From assembly GCA_034620365.1 (NCBI GenBank), contig JAQGEQ010000186.1:1798001-1862000 (forward strand): DNA of 64,000 bases, written 5' to 3'. The position numbers and the translations under genes were made by a program. The notes under the pieces are model-generated. The model saw only the letters and a list, made by a program, of their open reading frames with translations. It ran no database searches and was not told the DNA's origin. This stretch comes from Pegea sp. RAD2-039 (lineage: Eukaryota; Chordata; Thaliacea; Salpida; Salpidae). How positions within the stretch are numbered: position 1 is the first letter of the stretch; every line of letters starts with the position of its first letter. This document shows positions 53,715-64,000 of this stretch, piece after piece.

Positions 53715-54988
53715 AAACTAGAAAATTATTATTTAACAAAAAAATGTTAGATGCTCATTGAAAATTCTTTTTTCTTGATGCATTTATTATTGCAGGAATA
53801 AAACAAGCATTGTGTTTCTAACTTCATAAAACTAAAAATTGTCAAATGGCCTTTCTTGTAATTTATGTTTTTTATTTTTTCTTTTGAATTACAAATAACT
53901 TTTAAACCTGTTTTTCTGTCAGATATTTAAAATATGTTTTGTTATGAAACCTGTTCAGTTTAAATCCCAAAAACAATTGCTTGCTAAAATATTTTGCACA
54001 GACTAGAATTATTAATTTCATAATTTTTTTAGTGAAATATGTAAAAAAGAAACTTTTCATAAAATTGTTGCAATATGCTTTTTTAAATTGATACGTTTAG
54101 TAAGAAATAAACCAGAATTATTTTACTTTAGGTATTTTTTAACTGATTCAATTCTCATTTCTGTTTGCTAGAAAGAGGTTTGTGTTTTAAGATGTCATCT
54201 TACAGCGCTTTAATGTTAAAATAGCTTGTAATAAAACCACAATTTATTCAAATCCTACGTAAAAAACAATTTAATAAAAAAAAACGTATTTATTTAGCTA
54301 CATTATTAAACTTATCCTAAATTAAAAATTATCTTATTAAGATCCACCGACCTCAATCAATGTTTCATCTTACAACCAAATCCGATGTAATTATAGAATC
54401 GCTTACAGTAGAAGCAAAGCAAAATCTTTTTTCAAGACTAAATAACAAAAAATCATTTTTAGGTTGATGATTATGAAGTAGCTTTTACTGTTGTTGGAAA
54501 TTTACTTTTTAAATATCAAGTCCAAATTTTTAAAAAATGTTTACAAAAAATAGCTTGCTGTTTTTTAATAACAAAATAATAATTTTAAAAACAAATCCGA
54601 TGTAATTATAAAATAAAATAATAATTTTAGAATAATAATGTTTTAGTATATTAAAAGCCATTTTGATCATGTGTGACCTATCTACAAAATAAGTTTTTGT
54701 TTTTAAATGCAAAAATTTGTCATCAACTTTACAACGTATAAAGCTTAAAAAAAGGTTGAGGTTGTGAATAAAATTATATGACTTAATTTGGATTTTTAGT
54801 CTCTCAGTTATTGTAAAAATAACATTTCTTAAAATTTTTTTATTAGTTGTAGATGTACTTTTGTAAAATACATTATTATATATTTTTGTTTTATTTATGC
54901 ATATTTGTATATAAGATTGATAATAAATTAATTAAAAAGATTGTTTATTTTTAGCATTTAAACTTAATAGTATCAGTAAAGACTTGAA
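53715..54988. other. intergenic, nothing recognised
   Basis: AT-rich spacer between EDEM2 and NDUFB3. A 16-bp direct repeat (AATCCGATGTAATTATA) occurs near 54378 and 54594, too little to classify. Confidence 0.5.
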
Positions 54989-56152
54989 ATGGGAGCTGGA
55001 GGTGCTTCAGAATGGACAAATCTTCCTAAAGATTTAAAACCACACTGGAGGTATCTTTGAAATTAAATTTTTTAACTTTATAAGACTCTATACAACATGA
55101 ATAACATTTTATATATTTTTTAAACGTTTCCATAATAACATTATAAAAATATTATCTGTAATTTCTTATATTTAATTTTTTTAAAGTTATTTGGTTTAAT
55201 AAATCTGTAAATTGCCAATTAATTCTTAAATGTTTTATTAAGTCTGTTTGTTACTATAATTTGTCATGTTCAAAAATTATTCTTGAAATATTTGTTCTTA
55301 TCTTTATGAAGGTCTTAAAATGATCAAGGTGATAATAATAATAATATAAATAAAATTATTTCTTAAAATGATAAATAGTATGATCAGTTTTTTAGTTCTT
55401 TGTTCAAAATTAAGTGAAACTTTATTTTTTTATTTTATTTTATATTCTATTTTAGTAATGATTTCATAAATTATTATCACTAGCATTTTATTAGAAAAAA
55501 ATAAGTTTAAGTACAAAGAATTTTAAAACTTTTTTAGTAGATAATTATATTATTAAAAACATTTTTTTACAAATGGAATAATTAATTATAAAAACTATTT
55601 TATCGGATTTAATTTTCAAACATTCTTTGCTACTATTACATTTAATCCAATTAGTTTGTATATTATCAAATTTAACCTTTTTATTATTCTAGTTTTTAAT
55701 TGTAATATTTGTTAAGATATGATTTGGAGAGAAGCATTTCTTTTTAATCTTTTTATTAATTCTTTTTTTTTAATTGAATTTTATTTAACTTCTTTATTTT
55801 TTATGATTTTTTAAATTTAAAACAATTTAACTTCGCTGCATTTCATTCACAAAAAAGTTCTCAACAGTTCTTGGAAAATAGAAGGAACTCCTTTAGAGGA
55901 GGTCGAGAAGAGACTCGCTGCAAAAGGTCTTCGTGATCCTTGGTTAAGAAATGAAGTCTGGAAGTTCCAGCCAGCTTTTTCAACCTTCAAAGTAATTTAT
56001 TAATTTTTTTTTTAAATCAATTTTCATTAAATGCTCCAAACATCTTTCAACAGAGATTTCGGACTGGATTAACCTCTGGATTCGTGATTTTTCTTGGTTT
56101 ATATGCCGTTGAAAGAGTTTACTTTCCTGAAAGACTTCATCCTCATCATTAA
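54989..56152 (+). CDS. NDUFB3: NADH dehydrogenase (complex I) subunit NDUFB3
   Basis: Three exons, 54989-55050, 55868-55991 and 56054-56152, give 94 aa. This is an accessory B12 subunit of the complex I membrane arm, mitochondrial inner membrane. Seen: [24 protein letters not shown] followed by RNEVW, the family core, and one membrane segment in exon 3 ([16 protein letters not shown]) ending in a His-rich tail (HPHH). Length is near the 98 aa of the human protein. The N-terminus lacks the His-rich lead of mammals and instead reads [13 protein letters not shown]. The first intron starts GTATCTTT, close to a U12 donor, but no U12 branch site is placed correctly. Confidence 0.95.
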
Positions 56153-57631
56153 TTATTAACAACTGTTTTCTTTTTTCAAAAAAGCTTTCAGATGTCGTTT
56201 ATTCAATACAAATCAACTCAAATTCTGTTTGTGTGGTTTTAAAACTAAAGTTGAAAACTTAAAGTTTTTTTAAATAAATTTTCATCAATAAAATAAAACT
56301 TTTATAAACAATTTGCTTACTTAAGACAAAATTTTAAAGTTGAAAATAAGTTAGCTTTTTTATTTATAAAAAGTTGTGAAATTTGCTTATAAAATTTACG
56401 ATAAGTTTTTAGCTTCAGTAAATTGTGTTGCAAACATCGAGTCTTAGGTTACAAAAAAAACTTTGAAATTATTCTTTCAAAAAGTCACCACTCAATTTAT
56501 GTGTAAAACTTAAAAGGTGGGAAAGTTTTGTTGCGTTAACATGTTGATCCGTGCAATATGTTAGTGGAAGCAACCTCTTACTTAATGAGCAATCTGATCT
56601 TATTGCTGAGTGAAGTATAGACCACAACTTCTAAGGTAGTGTTCGGATTTCTAGAAAAAAAGAAAATAAGGTGAATTTCAATTAAATTAAAGATATAAAC
56701 TTGGTCCCTAGGGATTATTTCTTGCATTTTTTTTTATAGATTTATAAAAGAAATTTTACTTGAGTATAATAAACAGCCGTAAAATAAAAGAAGTTTTATT
56801 TGTTTCTCTTTTTGTTGTTGTAATTTTTCTTGGTGTCGTTATTCATTGTTTCAAATTAAATTTTTGTAAGATATTTGATAAAATTCAACAATTAGTTTTA
56901 AAATTTTTGTAAAGATGAACAAAACCAGCTGTTTGATAAGTTTTTTGAGGTTGTGTTAGTAATTTGATTGTAGACCTTTTCTACAGTAGAATCATTTTTT
57001 TTGTTATAGCAAAATTTAAAATCATAAAGCTGTATTTAGTCGAATCTAGAATTTTTTATAACACCAATAAAACTGTTTTTTTATATATTTGTGTATCTAT
57101 TAGTCATTTATATAAAAAAATTTTGACTAATTTTTACAAGAGTTGTAGAAATTTTTTAGAAATGATTATTGGAAAAGTATCTTTCATTATTTTCTAAAGG
57201 TAACCTTATCACTTGGCGTACAAAAAACTCATTATAGATATTATAGAAACGTTTAGCCATTTATAACAGTAATTATTTTCAATTACTACCATTTGATTAA
57301 AGAAAAAGTAATAAAATAAGGTTAGAAAATACTATTTAGCTAATTTACATAATTAATTTATATTTTGATTAATTAGGTGCATGACAAAATATGACCACAA
57401 AGGTGTATTGTCAAGTTTTAATTATTTTGTTTGTTACCGCAATGTTTTATAATCAATGTTAGATATTTTTTATCAATTTTCTAGCAAATTTGTTTATTAA
57501 CTGGCAAATTAAACTAAATTTTGAACATTCATTATTTATTTGTGATTTAATTGATGTCTTTTTATCTTCACTTTCATTATTTAAAGATTAAATCAAACTA
57601 TTTTTTATGCTTGATGATAGGTATTTAAGTA
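56153..57631. other. intergenic, nothing recognised
   Basis: AT-rich. A patch of more balanced composition at about 56500-56640 has no open frame and no recognised RNA fold. Confidence 0.5.
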
Positions 57632-60600
57632 ATGTGTGACTTTCACGGTATTAATTGGATCATTCCAACAGAAAAGTATGGTCAGCAATGCTTCGTATGC
57701 ATACTAAAACTTCTCGAAAATCCAAGTTAGTGTTTGAAGTAATAATTTGCTAAGTTTGTATTGACCTATTTGCTTATTAGATTATAATAGTTTTAATTAA
57801 TGTATTTAAACTTCAAATTATTTTTGTTACTTCTCTTAATAGTAAAAAGCTTAATTTAATTAATTATCAATAACACTTTATTTACTCAAAACATCGTTAG
57901 TTGTGTTTTAACAATTTGATTATTCCTTTTATTTGTCTGCAATAGACATTAAAAAAGTTTACTTTTAACTAAATAAAGATTATTATTTTGATTTACGTTG
58001 AAAAACGTGTCATCGTAATTATTATTTTGCGTGATTTAATCAGAAAATTGGATATTTATTTATTTAGATGAGTCGTTTACTTGTCGAAGAAATACTATGG
58101 AGATGCTGCTGGAGATGTTTGCTGAACAAATAGATGAAGTCAACAAAGTAGTTAATGATGAAGATGCTTTGTGTCATTCAGTAAAAATCCTCATTTTTTT
58201 GATATTTCAACTAGATGATAAATCTCTTGTATGTCATCTCTCTAAAGGTTTGCTTAAATTAGTGCTAAAGTTTAGATATGATAAATTTTGAGTGTAAAAA
58301 AAAGCATTTGCGTTTTTTCATTTTTCATTATAATAAACAACTAATCATAACTAAATAATTTATGAACTCAGAAATATTTTCAGTATTTGCTACTTTAGCT
58401 ACTAAATACGTTTGAATAAATCTCTGATTTTTCGATGACAAACTAGTTAAGCACAAAAGATAATAATTACTTCTGATTTTTATCTAGTCTTAAATGTTCT
58501 GCTTATATAAATATATTTTCTTAAACACATCAAACTAACATCTAACTTTAATTTGTTTTCATTTTAAATTGTCTCTTTATTAAATCAACAAACGTACATT
58601 TCCTATGAAAGTTCTTTTATACAACTGTTTTATGTTCAGGAGTTATAAACTTGGCTGAAACTTATAGTTACAAGATACTGGAATGTTTAATGGAAGAAGT
58701 TATGAAATTATGCTTTGAAGCTTCTAATTATAAAAGTTGTTTGGTTTTGTTTGAGTTGTTATCTCAAGTACTTAATGAAACAACTCCAGCATTTTTCAAT
58801 ATCATTCAAGGTGGGTTTATTCTAAATACATTAAACTTTTTAAATCATACAATTTTTGTCATGAGATTTCATTGAGCTATAAATTTAAGTTTTTTATTTG
58901 TAGCTTAATTTTTGAAATAATTGAGTTACAAATGTGAAGTTGTTGTATATGATGAGGTACTAACACTTATACTTTGATTAGTTCAAAAATTTCAAGAAAA
59001 AAGTTCATGAAAATAACTAGAAATTATTTGGCTTTAAAGTGTAACCAGTTTTTGAGTTTGATTCAATTGATGAATATTCAAAATGAGTTTTTATTTTTTT
59101 AGATGATTTAATTACTTTCATTATTGACGGTTTGAAATTTCCTGAAACGCAAACAAGACTTGTAGTACTCAAAATTGTCAATCTTCTGATGAATTTCAGT
59201 TTATATTACAACAATCAACTCTCATCCCACTTTAAAGATGTTTATTCAAACGTTTATAGCATCATTTCACTATCAGACTCTCCACAAGTATCTTTCTGAT
59301 CAAAGTTACCTCAAAATTTGTAAATTTATTTCCATCAGATCCTTTTGCAATGTCTTTCCTTGTTAAAAGTCGCTGCATCTTCAACTAACTTCATCAGTTG
59401 GATCTTAATGTCTGAAACTGAAGAAGACATCGGATTTGGTGATCTTATCACATCCTAAACATCATCTCATAATCATCTTGATCAGATCGTAAAATCAAAG
59501 ACTTCTTCATCGTCCTCAAGAAGATCTTCCACATCAACGACTCCAATTTAATCATGTGCAGCATCCAGTTGATCTCGCATCTCGCCAATCATCCTGATCT
59601 TGTTCCTCATCTACTTCAAACCAATTTAATTGAATTTGTTTACGACAAGTTACGAGCGACTATTGATGTCGATTTGATGACGTAAGTGATTAAGCTCACT
59701 GATTGGTTGTTGATTTTGATGACGTCAGAGAGGTGTATGATCTGCTGATGAAGATGACGAAGGAAGATCTGTTCTTTTCCGATTGCTATGCCATGCTAGG
59801 TTAGATGAGAAATGATTTTTTGTCTTCTACATCATTTATATTTAAGGAATGACTTCATTGTGTAAGAGTCTTGATAAGTTACTCGAAGACAAACAACACG
59901 ACGCCGTTGTTAAAGGGTAACCATGACGATAACGATGATGACGTCATCAGTTTCATTTCTATTTTTTTCAGATTGAAAATTTTGAGGAATATCTTGAAAA
60001 GGTGAGCTCGCCACCTAGTGACTGGAATAAACTTTTACAAATCTTCAGACATCAACCAATCGCCAGCAGCTTGAGTATATTTGATCAACTTCATCAAACC
60101 ATTGATGACGTCATCACAAGTGGAGTTTCATCGCTCGTGTTAGAAGGTGTCGACGCAGCTGCCGAGTTTATTCAGTGAGTTAGTCACGTGATGAGTTGTT
60201 AGTCACGTGATGAGTTGTTAGTCACGTGAGGTGACGTCCTTATAATTACAGCATCCAGCACGTTCCTTTTCCGCTTCCGGAAGTTGAACTTCTTCTGCTC
60301 ACTGAGCACATCAACTCGTGTGTACTCGACCATGTCGAACAGGTGTGACGTCATACCAATCAACAACGCGTAACTACTTTTAACTTACAGCTGAAGAAAC
60401 ACGCGAACGATCGTAATGACGTCATCGACGCTCTACTTATCCATCTGCTTCGATTCTTTGACAACAGCTTCAAGTAGGAACCCTTCCACCCTCTTTATCC
60501 TCGAATCCGTCTTCAGTTTGTTTACAGAATCCTCGGAAGATTCCAAGCTGCTGATTGGATTGTTGGAGGGATTGGGACACACTTGGCTCCCTCTGATCAT

Positions 60601-62950
60601 CAATCAAGGTCCCTCATCCCAACTCCTTCAACATCTACTTGTGTGTCTCACTCCTAAGATCTCATTATCGACCCCTGCATCACGACATCTTTGGATGCAA
60701 GCGAGTAAATATAGGGTTGATGACATCACTCATTACGTCATCATCACTGTTTGTTGCTAGGCAGCAGTGAGTTTTTGACGATGGTTGTCATGTCAATTAG
60801 CAACTGCAGCAACAGGTGGTAATGACGTCATCAACGCGATTCTTATTAGTTGCTGATTGGCAGATATCTGATTGATGAGTTTCTTTTTGAACTTCTTTCT
60901 GTCTTCTTTGAGATTTATGAGATCAAGATCAGTGATAAAGATCAGAAAGATCTTATACAAGGATTACAATCTTTTAATGAAGGTCTTTGATCTTTAATCA
61001 TTTTATCATCTTGTAATATTTCACCACTAGGTGGAGCACTATCGGAACTCTATTTACATCTCAACACAGCGCCCTCTAGTGCTTCAACTCAACACGCTGC
61101 TGTCATCAGCTTATTGGCTCTCTCCGCATTGCGCCGTCAGCTGTTAGTCTCTTTAAAGCTCCACAAACTCTTAAACTGATCTTTTGTAGTTTCACTGATC
61201 AAGAGAAGTTGAAGAAGATCTTAAGAGACTTCATCTTCCAAGATTTGACTTGTTTGCCAATCTATCTTCTTCAATTACTTCTTCTTCTCTACTCCGTCAG
61301 TTTCTCATCTTCAAATTCGAAGATTTAACTTTTGATCTTTTTGTTTAGATTTGTTGTGAAGATCAACTGGATGCTGAGATCCCTACCTCTATCATTGATT
61401 TCTTATTCCATGAAGATAAACTCTTCCAATTGCAACATCCTGCAATCTTCTCAATGATCTTGATGTGCTCTTCAATTCAACCAAGGATCAAGAAGCAAGG
61501 AGTTGGTTCATTATGAAGAGATCAGCTGATTTCTATCAGATCTTCCTCAGATCCTTATTTGGATGTCTTCAAATAATCCCGAAGATCTTGAAACTCTCAT
61601 GGGACTGACTCTCCTAAGAAGAGATCTTCTTCATCTTCTATTTGTAGGTGATCTTTAAATCCAAAACATCTGTTTCCTAGAAACTTTTTCAGCAAGTGAT
61701 CTCTGCATCTGAGGACTCTGCTCTTCTTCACAAACTGATTTTAATTCTCGGTAAAGGAGTAGAAGAGTGTATCCAATATGATGAAGATCGGAATCTCTAC
61801 ATTTCTACAATCTTTCAAAATCTTCCCGATCTCACTGATCACTTACTGGATGATTTTAAAGGTTGATATTTGACCACTAGATGGCGTTATCATCTAATTC
61901 TTCATCTTCATCAGAGGACTCGTCAGGATCAACATCTAAAGATGCTCTCGATCTTCTTTATCACGTCATCTCTACAGACATCGAAGGAATTGAAGTTTAT
62001 CAAATACGTCTTCTCAAACAAGGTGACGTCATCATCAGGTTGTGACGTCATCGTCTGTAAGCAATCTTCGCAGTTTTTGAAGTGATTTGTGAATTGAGTA
62101 GCGATGACGTAGTTGCTGGTGACGTCATCAGCTCGACGTTAAAGTTGATTGGATTGATCTTAGAAAAGATTCAAATCCAGGAATCAGGTCTTCAACTTGA
62201 TCTTCATCTTTCAAAGTTTTATTCTTCCAAATTTTTTAGATTCTTTTTTCACTGCTGAAAAAGTCGCAAAATTTTTCGGATTTCTTCAAAATCTTCTTCA
62301 AATTGAGAAGATGAAGAACAATCCCGTTGTTTGTAGCAATCTTTATGATCTTTTCTCCATCCTCATCCGATCTTCCTTCGGATCGGTAATAATCATCTTT
62401 TATCTGTTAATTGATGAAGATCGAATCTTTTACAGAATTCAGAAAAGCAAATTGAGGTTGATCTTCATCTTTTACTTGACTCTATTTCATGCAATGTGTC
62501 TTCCGACTCTCTTCAAGGTAACATCTTCATCACGAAGACTCAACACAAACACTTTCTCTTCCAAGCATCTATCTTCCACTTATGGTCTTCTATATTTGAT
62601 GCCAACCTCCAAATCGATCCCATCAAACTGAAATTTGATGAAGAAGATCACCAATTAACCAATCATCAATTGATCCTTATCTGGACTTGCTCCATCAACT
62701 CTCTTCTAAAAGTATCTTCAACATCCTCCCAAACTCTTCTTCATCTTCCTCTTTTCAGGCAACCTCACATCTTCAGCAAGCTTCTATCAGATGTTTGTTA
62801 TCTTTTCTCAAATTTGCTGCATCTAATCTTCCAAAGATCAGTTTTAGTTTCTTCATCAATTCACCTTGGTTGAAATTCATTTTATCTTCACCTCAGTTCA
62901 TGTCATCCGACGAGGTAGAGATGTTCAAAGAGCTACAAATCACTCCTTGA
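57632..62950 (+). CDS. large all-helical (ARM/HEAT-like) protein, possibly meiosis inhibitor 1 (MEI1)
   Basis: Twenty-five exons joined in consistent phase give 1,075 aa: 57632-57725, 58068-58247, 58640-58810, 59103-59287, 59339-59438, 59486-59681, 59729-59799, 59847-59916, 59972-60001, 60049-60174, 60252-60342, 60391-60473, 60517-60704, 60761-60815, 60864-60982, 61031-61142, 61190-61295, 61349-61501, 61551-61643, 61693-61861, 61915-62022, 62074-62187, 62240-62385, 62436-62711, 62759-62950. The protein is leucine-rich and helical throughout, with repeated pairs of amphipathic helices (CSIQLISHLANHPDLVPHLL; QLLQHLLVCLTPKI; LLSFLKFAASNL). No signal peptide, membrane span or catalytic motif is visible. 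Length and helical character suit MEI1, a meiotic recombination factor, but this identity is a guess. The least certain junction is 61501/61551, chosen to keep the frame. Confidence 0.8.
59720..62127. repeat. cluster of TGACGTCA palindromes
   Basis: Nine perfect TGACGTCA octamers start at 59720, 59939, 60106, 60346, 60417, 60823, 62024, 62043 and 62120. Some lie in introns (60346, 60823, 62024, 62043) and some in exons (60106, 60417, 62120). Many extend to ATGACGTCATC. Two more occur in the TCERG1 gene (26519 and 26832). The octamer is the ATF/CREB consensus, but its presence in coding sequence suggests a genome-wide word bias rather than promoter function. Confidence 0.9.
60179..60229. repeat. 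19-bp tandem repeat containing CACGTG, in an intron
   Basis: TTAGTCACGTGATGAGTTG repeats about 2.6 times in the intron between exons 10 and 11 of the helical-repeat gene. Each unit carries the palindrome TCACGTGA. Confidence 0.9.
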
Positions 62951-63559
62951 TCTTTTGTGTTCAAAGATTTTCCAATAAATTTGTTCTTATCAAAAGTTCT
63001 TATCATTTCAGTTTCAGAGAATTTCACGATTTTAATTTTTATTAATTTTTTTTTCAATCCTAAAAATAGCTTTTTGAGTTTGTAGCAAACTTTTAATGTG
63101 AACTTTTATGAACATTTCCAGATAATTTATCGATTTTAAAAAGTTTGTGTCCAACCGAAAATTATTGATTTTAGATTAAGTTACATAAGACTAATTAATA
63201 AAACTAAATCAGAATTGGAGAAACAAAACTCGATGTTGGCTTTTCTTATAATTGAAATAGAAGCTTTTAATAGAAGCGTTTGATAAAAGTTGAAATTATT
63301 TTAAGATAAATGGTTATTTTCAGAAACCTTTAAATGCCGTTTCTATTTTCAATATTCTGAATTGACTTTTGAAGTTTAGTTAGTTTTTTGAATATTAGAA
63401 GATTAATTTCAATTTGTTTAAAGTTTGAAAAAATATTTATTGATTCCTAAAAAACTTTAAAACGGAAATCAATGTCGAATACGAATTAATGAAATTAAAT
63501 CAGTTTATTGGACCTCGTGGCCGGGCAAATTTAGATAATTAACAGGATAATCAATGAAT
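62951..63559. other. intergenic spacer between convergent genes
   Basis: AT-rich; must contain the 3' end of the helical-repeat gene. Nothing else recognised. Confidence 0.5.
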
Positions 63560-63593
63560 CATCAAAAATAGTTTTATCTGACTATAGAGCAAA

Positions 63594-63779
63594 TCACGAG
63601 CAAAAATACTTTTGTAAGAGTGAACAACAAACTGATGAACACAGATCTTCGTCGAGATTAAGAGTGTGCATAAGTGGATCCACATCATAAGATCGAAGAT
63701 TTTTTTCACTAACTGAGATGCGACACTCAAATAAATTTGCATAATTCGAAGAGACACAGATGTGTCCAACTTCATTCTT
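63594..63779 (-). other. coding-like cysteine-rich stretch, status unclear
   Basis: On the minus strand, after a possible acceptor (TTTTCAAAG), an open stretch of about 60 codons contains GHICVSSNYANLFECRISVS and ends CSSVCCSLLQKYFCS before TGA. It lies 3' of the stop of the arginine-rich gene on the same strand, so it would be its 3' UTR, an alternative last exon or a separate gene. There is no ATG at its start. Composition looks more coding than the surroundings. Confidence 0.25.
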
Positions 63780-63808
63780 TGAAAACAAAAATTTTTCAAC
63801 TAAACTCT

Positions 63809-64000
63809 CTAACGAAGGAATTCACTTCCATTTCTACCACGAAAAGGAGGACGAACTAAAAAAAGGGCAATTAGAAAAGTTAAAAGAGATTCAGAGCTAC
63901 AAACTCACCATAAGGATCTCTGTAAGGACGTCTTATTCTCCAATTAGTTGGTCGAAACGGTCTGAATTGATTGATAGGACCTCTCATCTGTCTGATTCCA
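63809..64000 (-). CDS. C-terminal exons of an arginine-rich protein, cut by the window edge
   Basis: Two exons are seen: 64000-63909 (continuing beyond the window) and 63855-63809, ending in TAG, separated by a 53-bp intron (GTGAGTTT...TTTTTTTAG). The product is rich in Arg, Pro and aromatic residues (RGPINQFRPFRPTNWRIRRP, then RPPFRGRNGSEFLR at the very end). Such tails occur in RNA-binding and nuclear proteins. The family cannot be named from 45 residues. Phase matches at the junction (G|TT). Confidence 0.65.

Noticed and set aside
55051..55867. NDUFB3 intron 1 as a second U12 intron
   Set aside because: The donor GTATCTTT is close to the U12 consensus, but no TTCCTTAAC-like branch site lies 10-20 nt before the acceptor, so an ordinary U2 intron is more likely.
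56500..56640. Possible structural RNA in a compositionally balanced patch
   Set aside because: No Sm site, promoter or recognisable snRNA/tRNA sequence could be found by reading; no folding tool available.
59288..59338. GTATCTTT donor in the helical-repeat gene as a U12 donor
   Set aside because: The intron is only 51 bp, there is no suitable branch site, and neighbouring introns are ordinary short U2 types.

Overview
This is a window of AT-rich animal nuclear DNA (roughly 70% A+T by eye). Every host gene except cytochrome c is split by spliceosomal GT-AG introns, so most coding sequence exists only as short exons; the gene models below were rebuilt by hand from splice sites, reading phase and family resemblance. 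Metazoan origin is clear from BOLL, TCERG1, EDEM2, GATD3/ES1, a Golgi alpha-1,3-fucosyltransferase and a secreted sushi/Ly6/vWA protein. One U12-type AT-AC intron shows that a minor spliceosome is in use. The phylum cannot be fixed from this window. Many 43-53 bp introns, selectin-like six-cysteine sushi domains and a strong excess of the palindrome TGACGTCA would suit a tunicate-like animal, but that is a weak inference.

Layout: 974-3017 (-) alpha-1,3-fucosyltransferase; 4558-5460 (-) decayed Ty3/Gypsy-like remnant; 7661-14261 (-) 20-exon secreted protein with signal peptide, Ly6/uPAR domain, ten sushi domains and a C-terminal vWA domain; 17401-24000 three LINE remnants; 25248-30514 (-) TCERG1/CA150; 33396-34328 (+) two-exon small secreted protein of unknown family; 35503-37439 (+) GATD3/ES1 with the U12 intron; 38942-42749 (-) dihydropyrimidinase; 44323-46176 (-) BOLL; 46548-46892 (-) cytochrome c; 49743-49799 a 57-bp LINE 3'-end insertion; 49976-53714 (+) EDEM2, with a mobile insertion in one intron; 54989-56152 (+) NDUFB3; 57632-62950 (+) a 25-exon helical-repeat protein, tentatively MEI1-like; 63809-64000 (-) the C-terminus of an arginine-rich protein running off the right edge.

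The genes do not form one pathway. Themes are housekeeping (cytochrome c, NDUFB3, GATD3 in mitochondria; EDEM2 in ER-associated degradation; TCERG1 in transcription/splicing; DPYS in pyrimidine breakdown), germline (BOLL, possibly MEI1-like) and extracellular recognition (fucosyltransferase, sushi/vWA protein). Reconstructed CDS lengths are all multiples of three with matching phase at every junction, which is the main internal support for the models.
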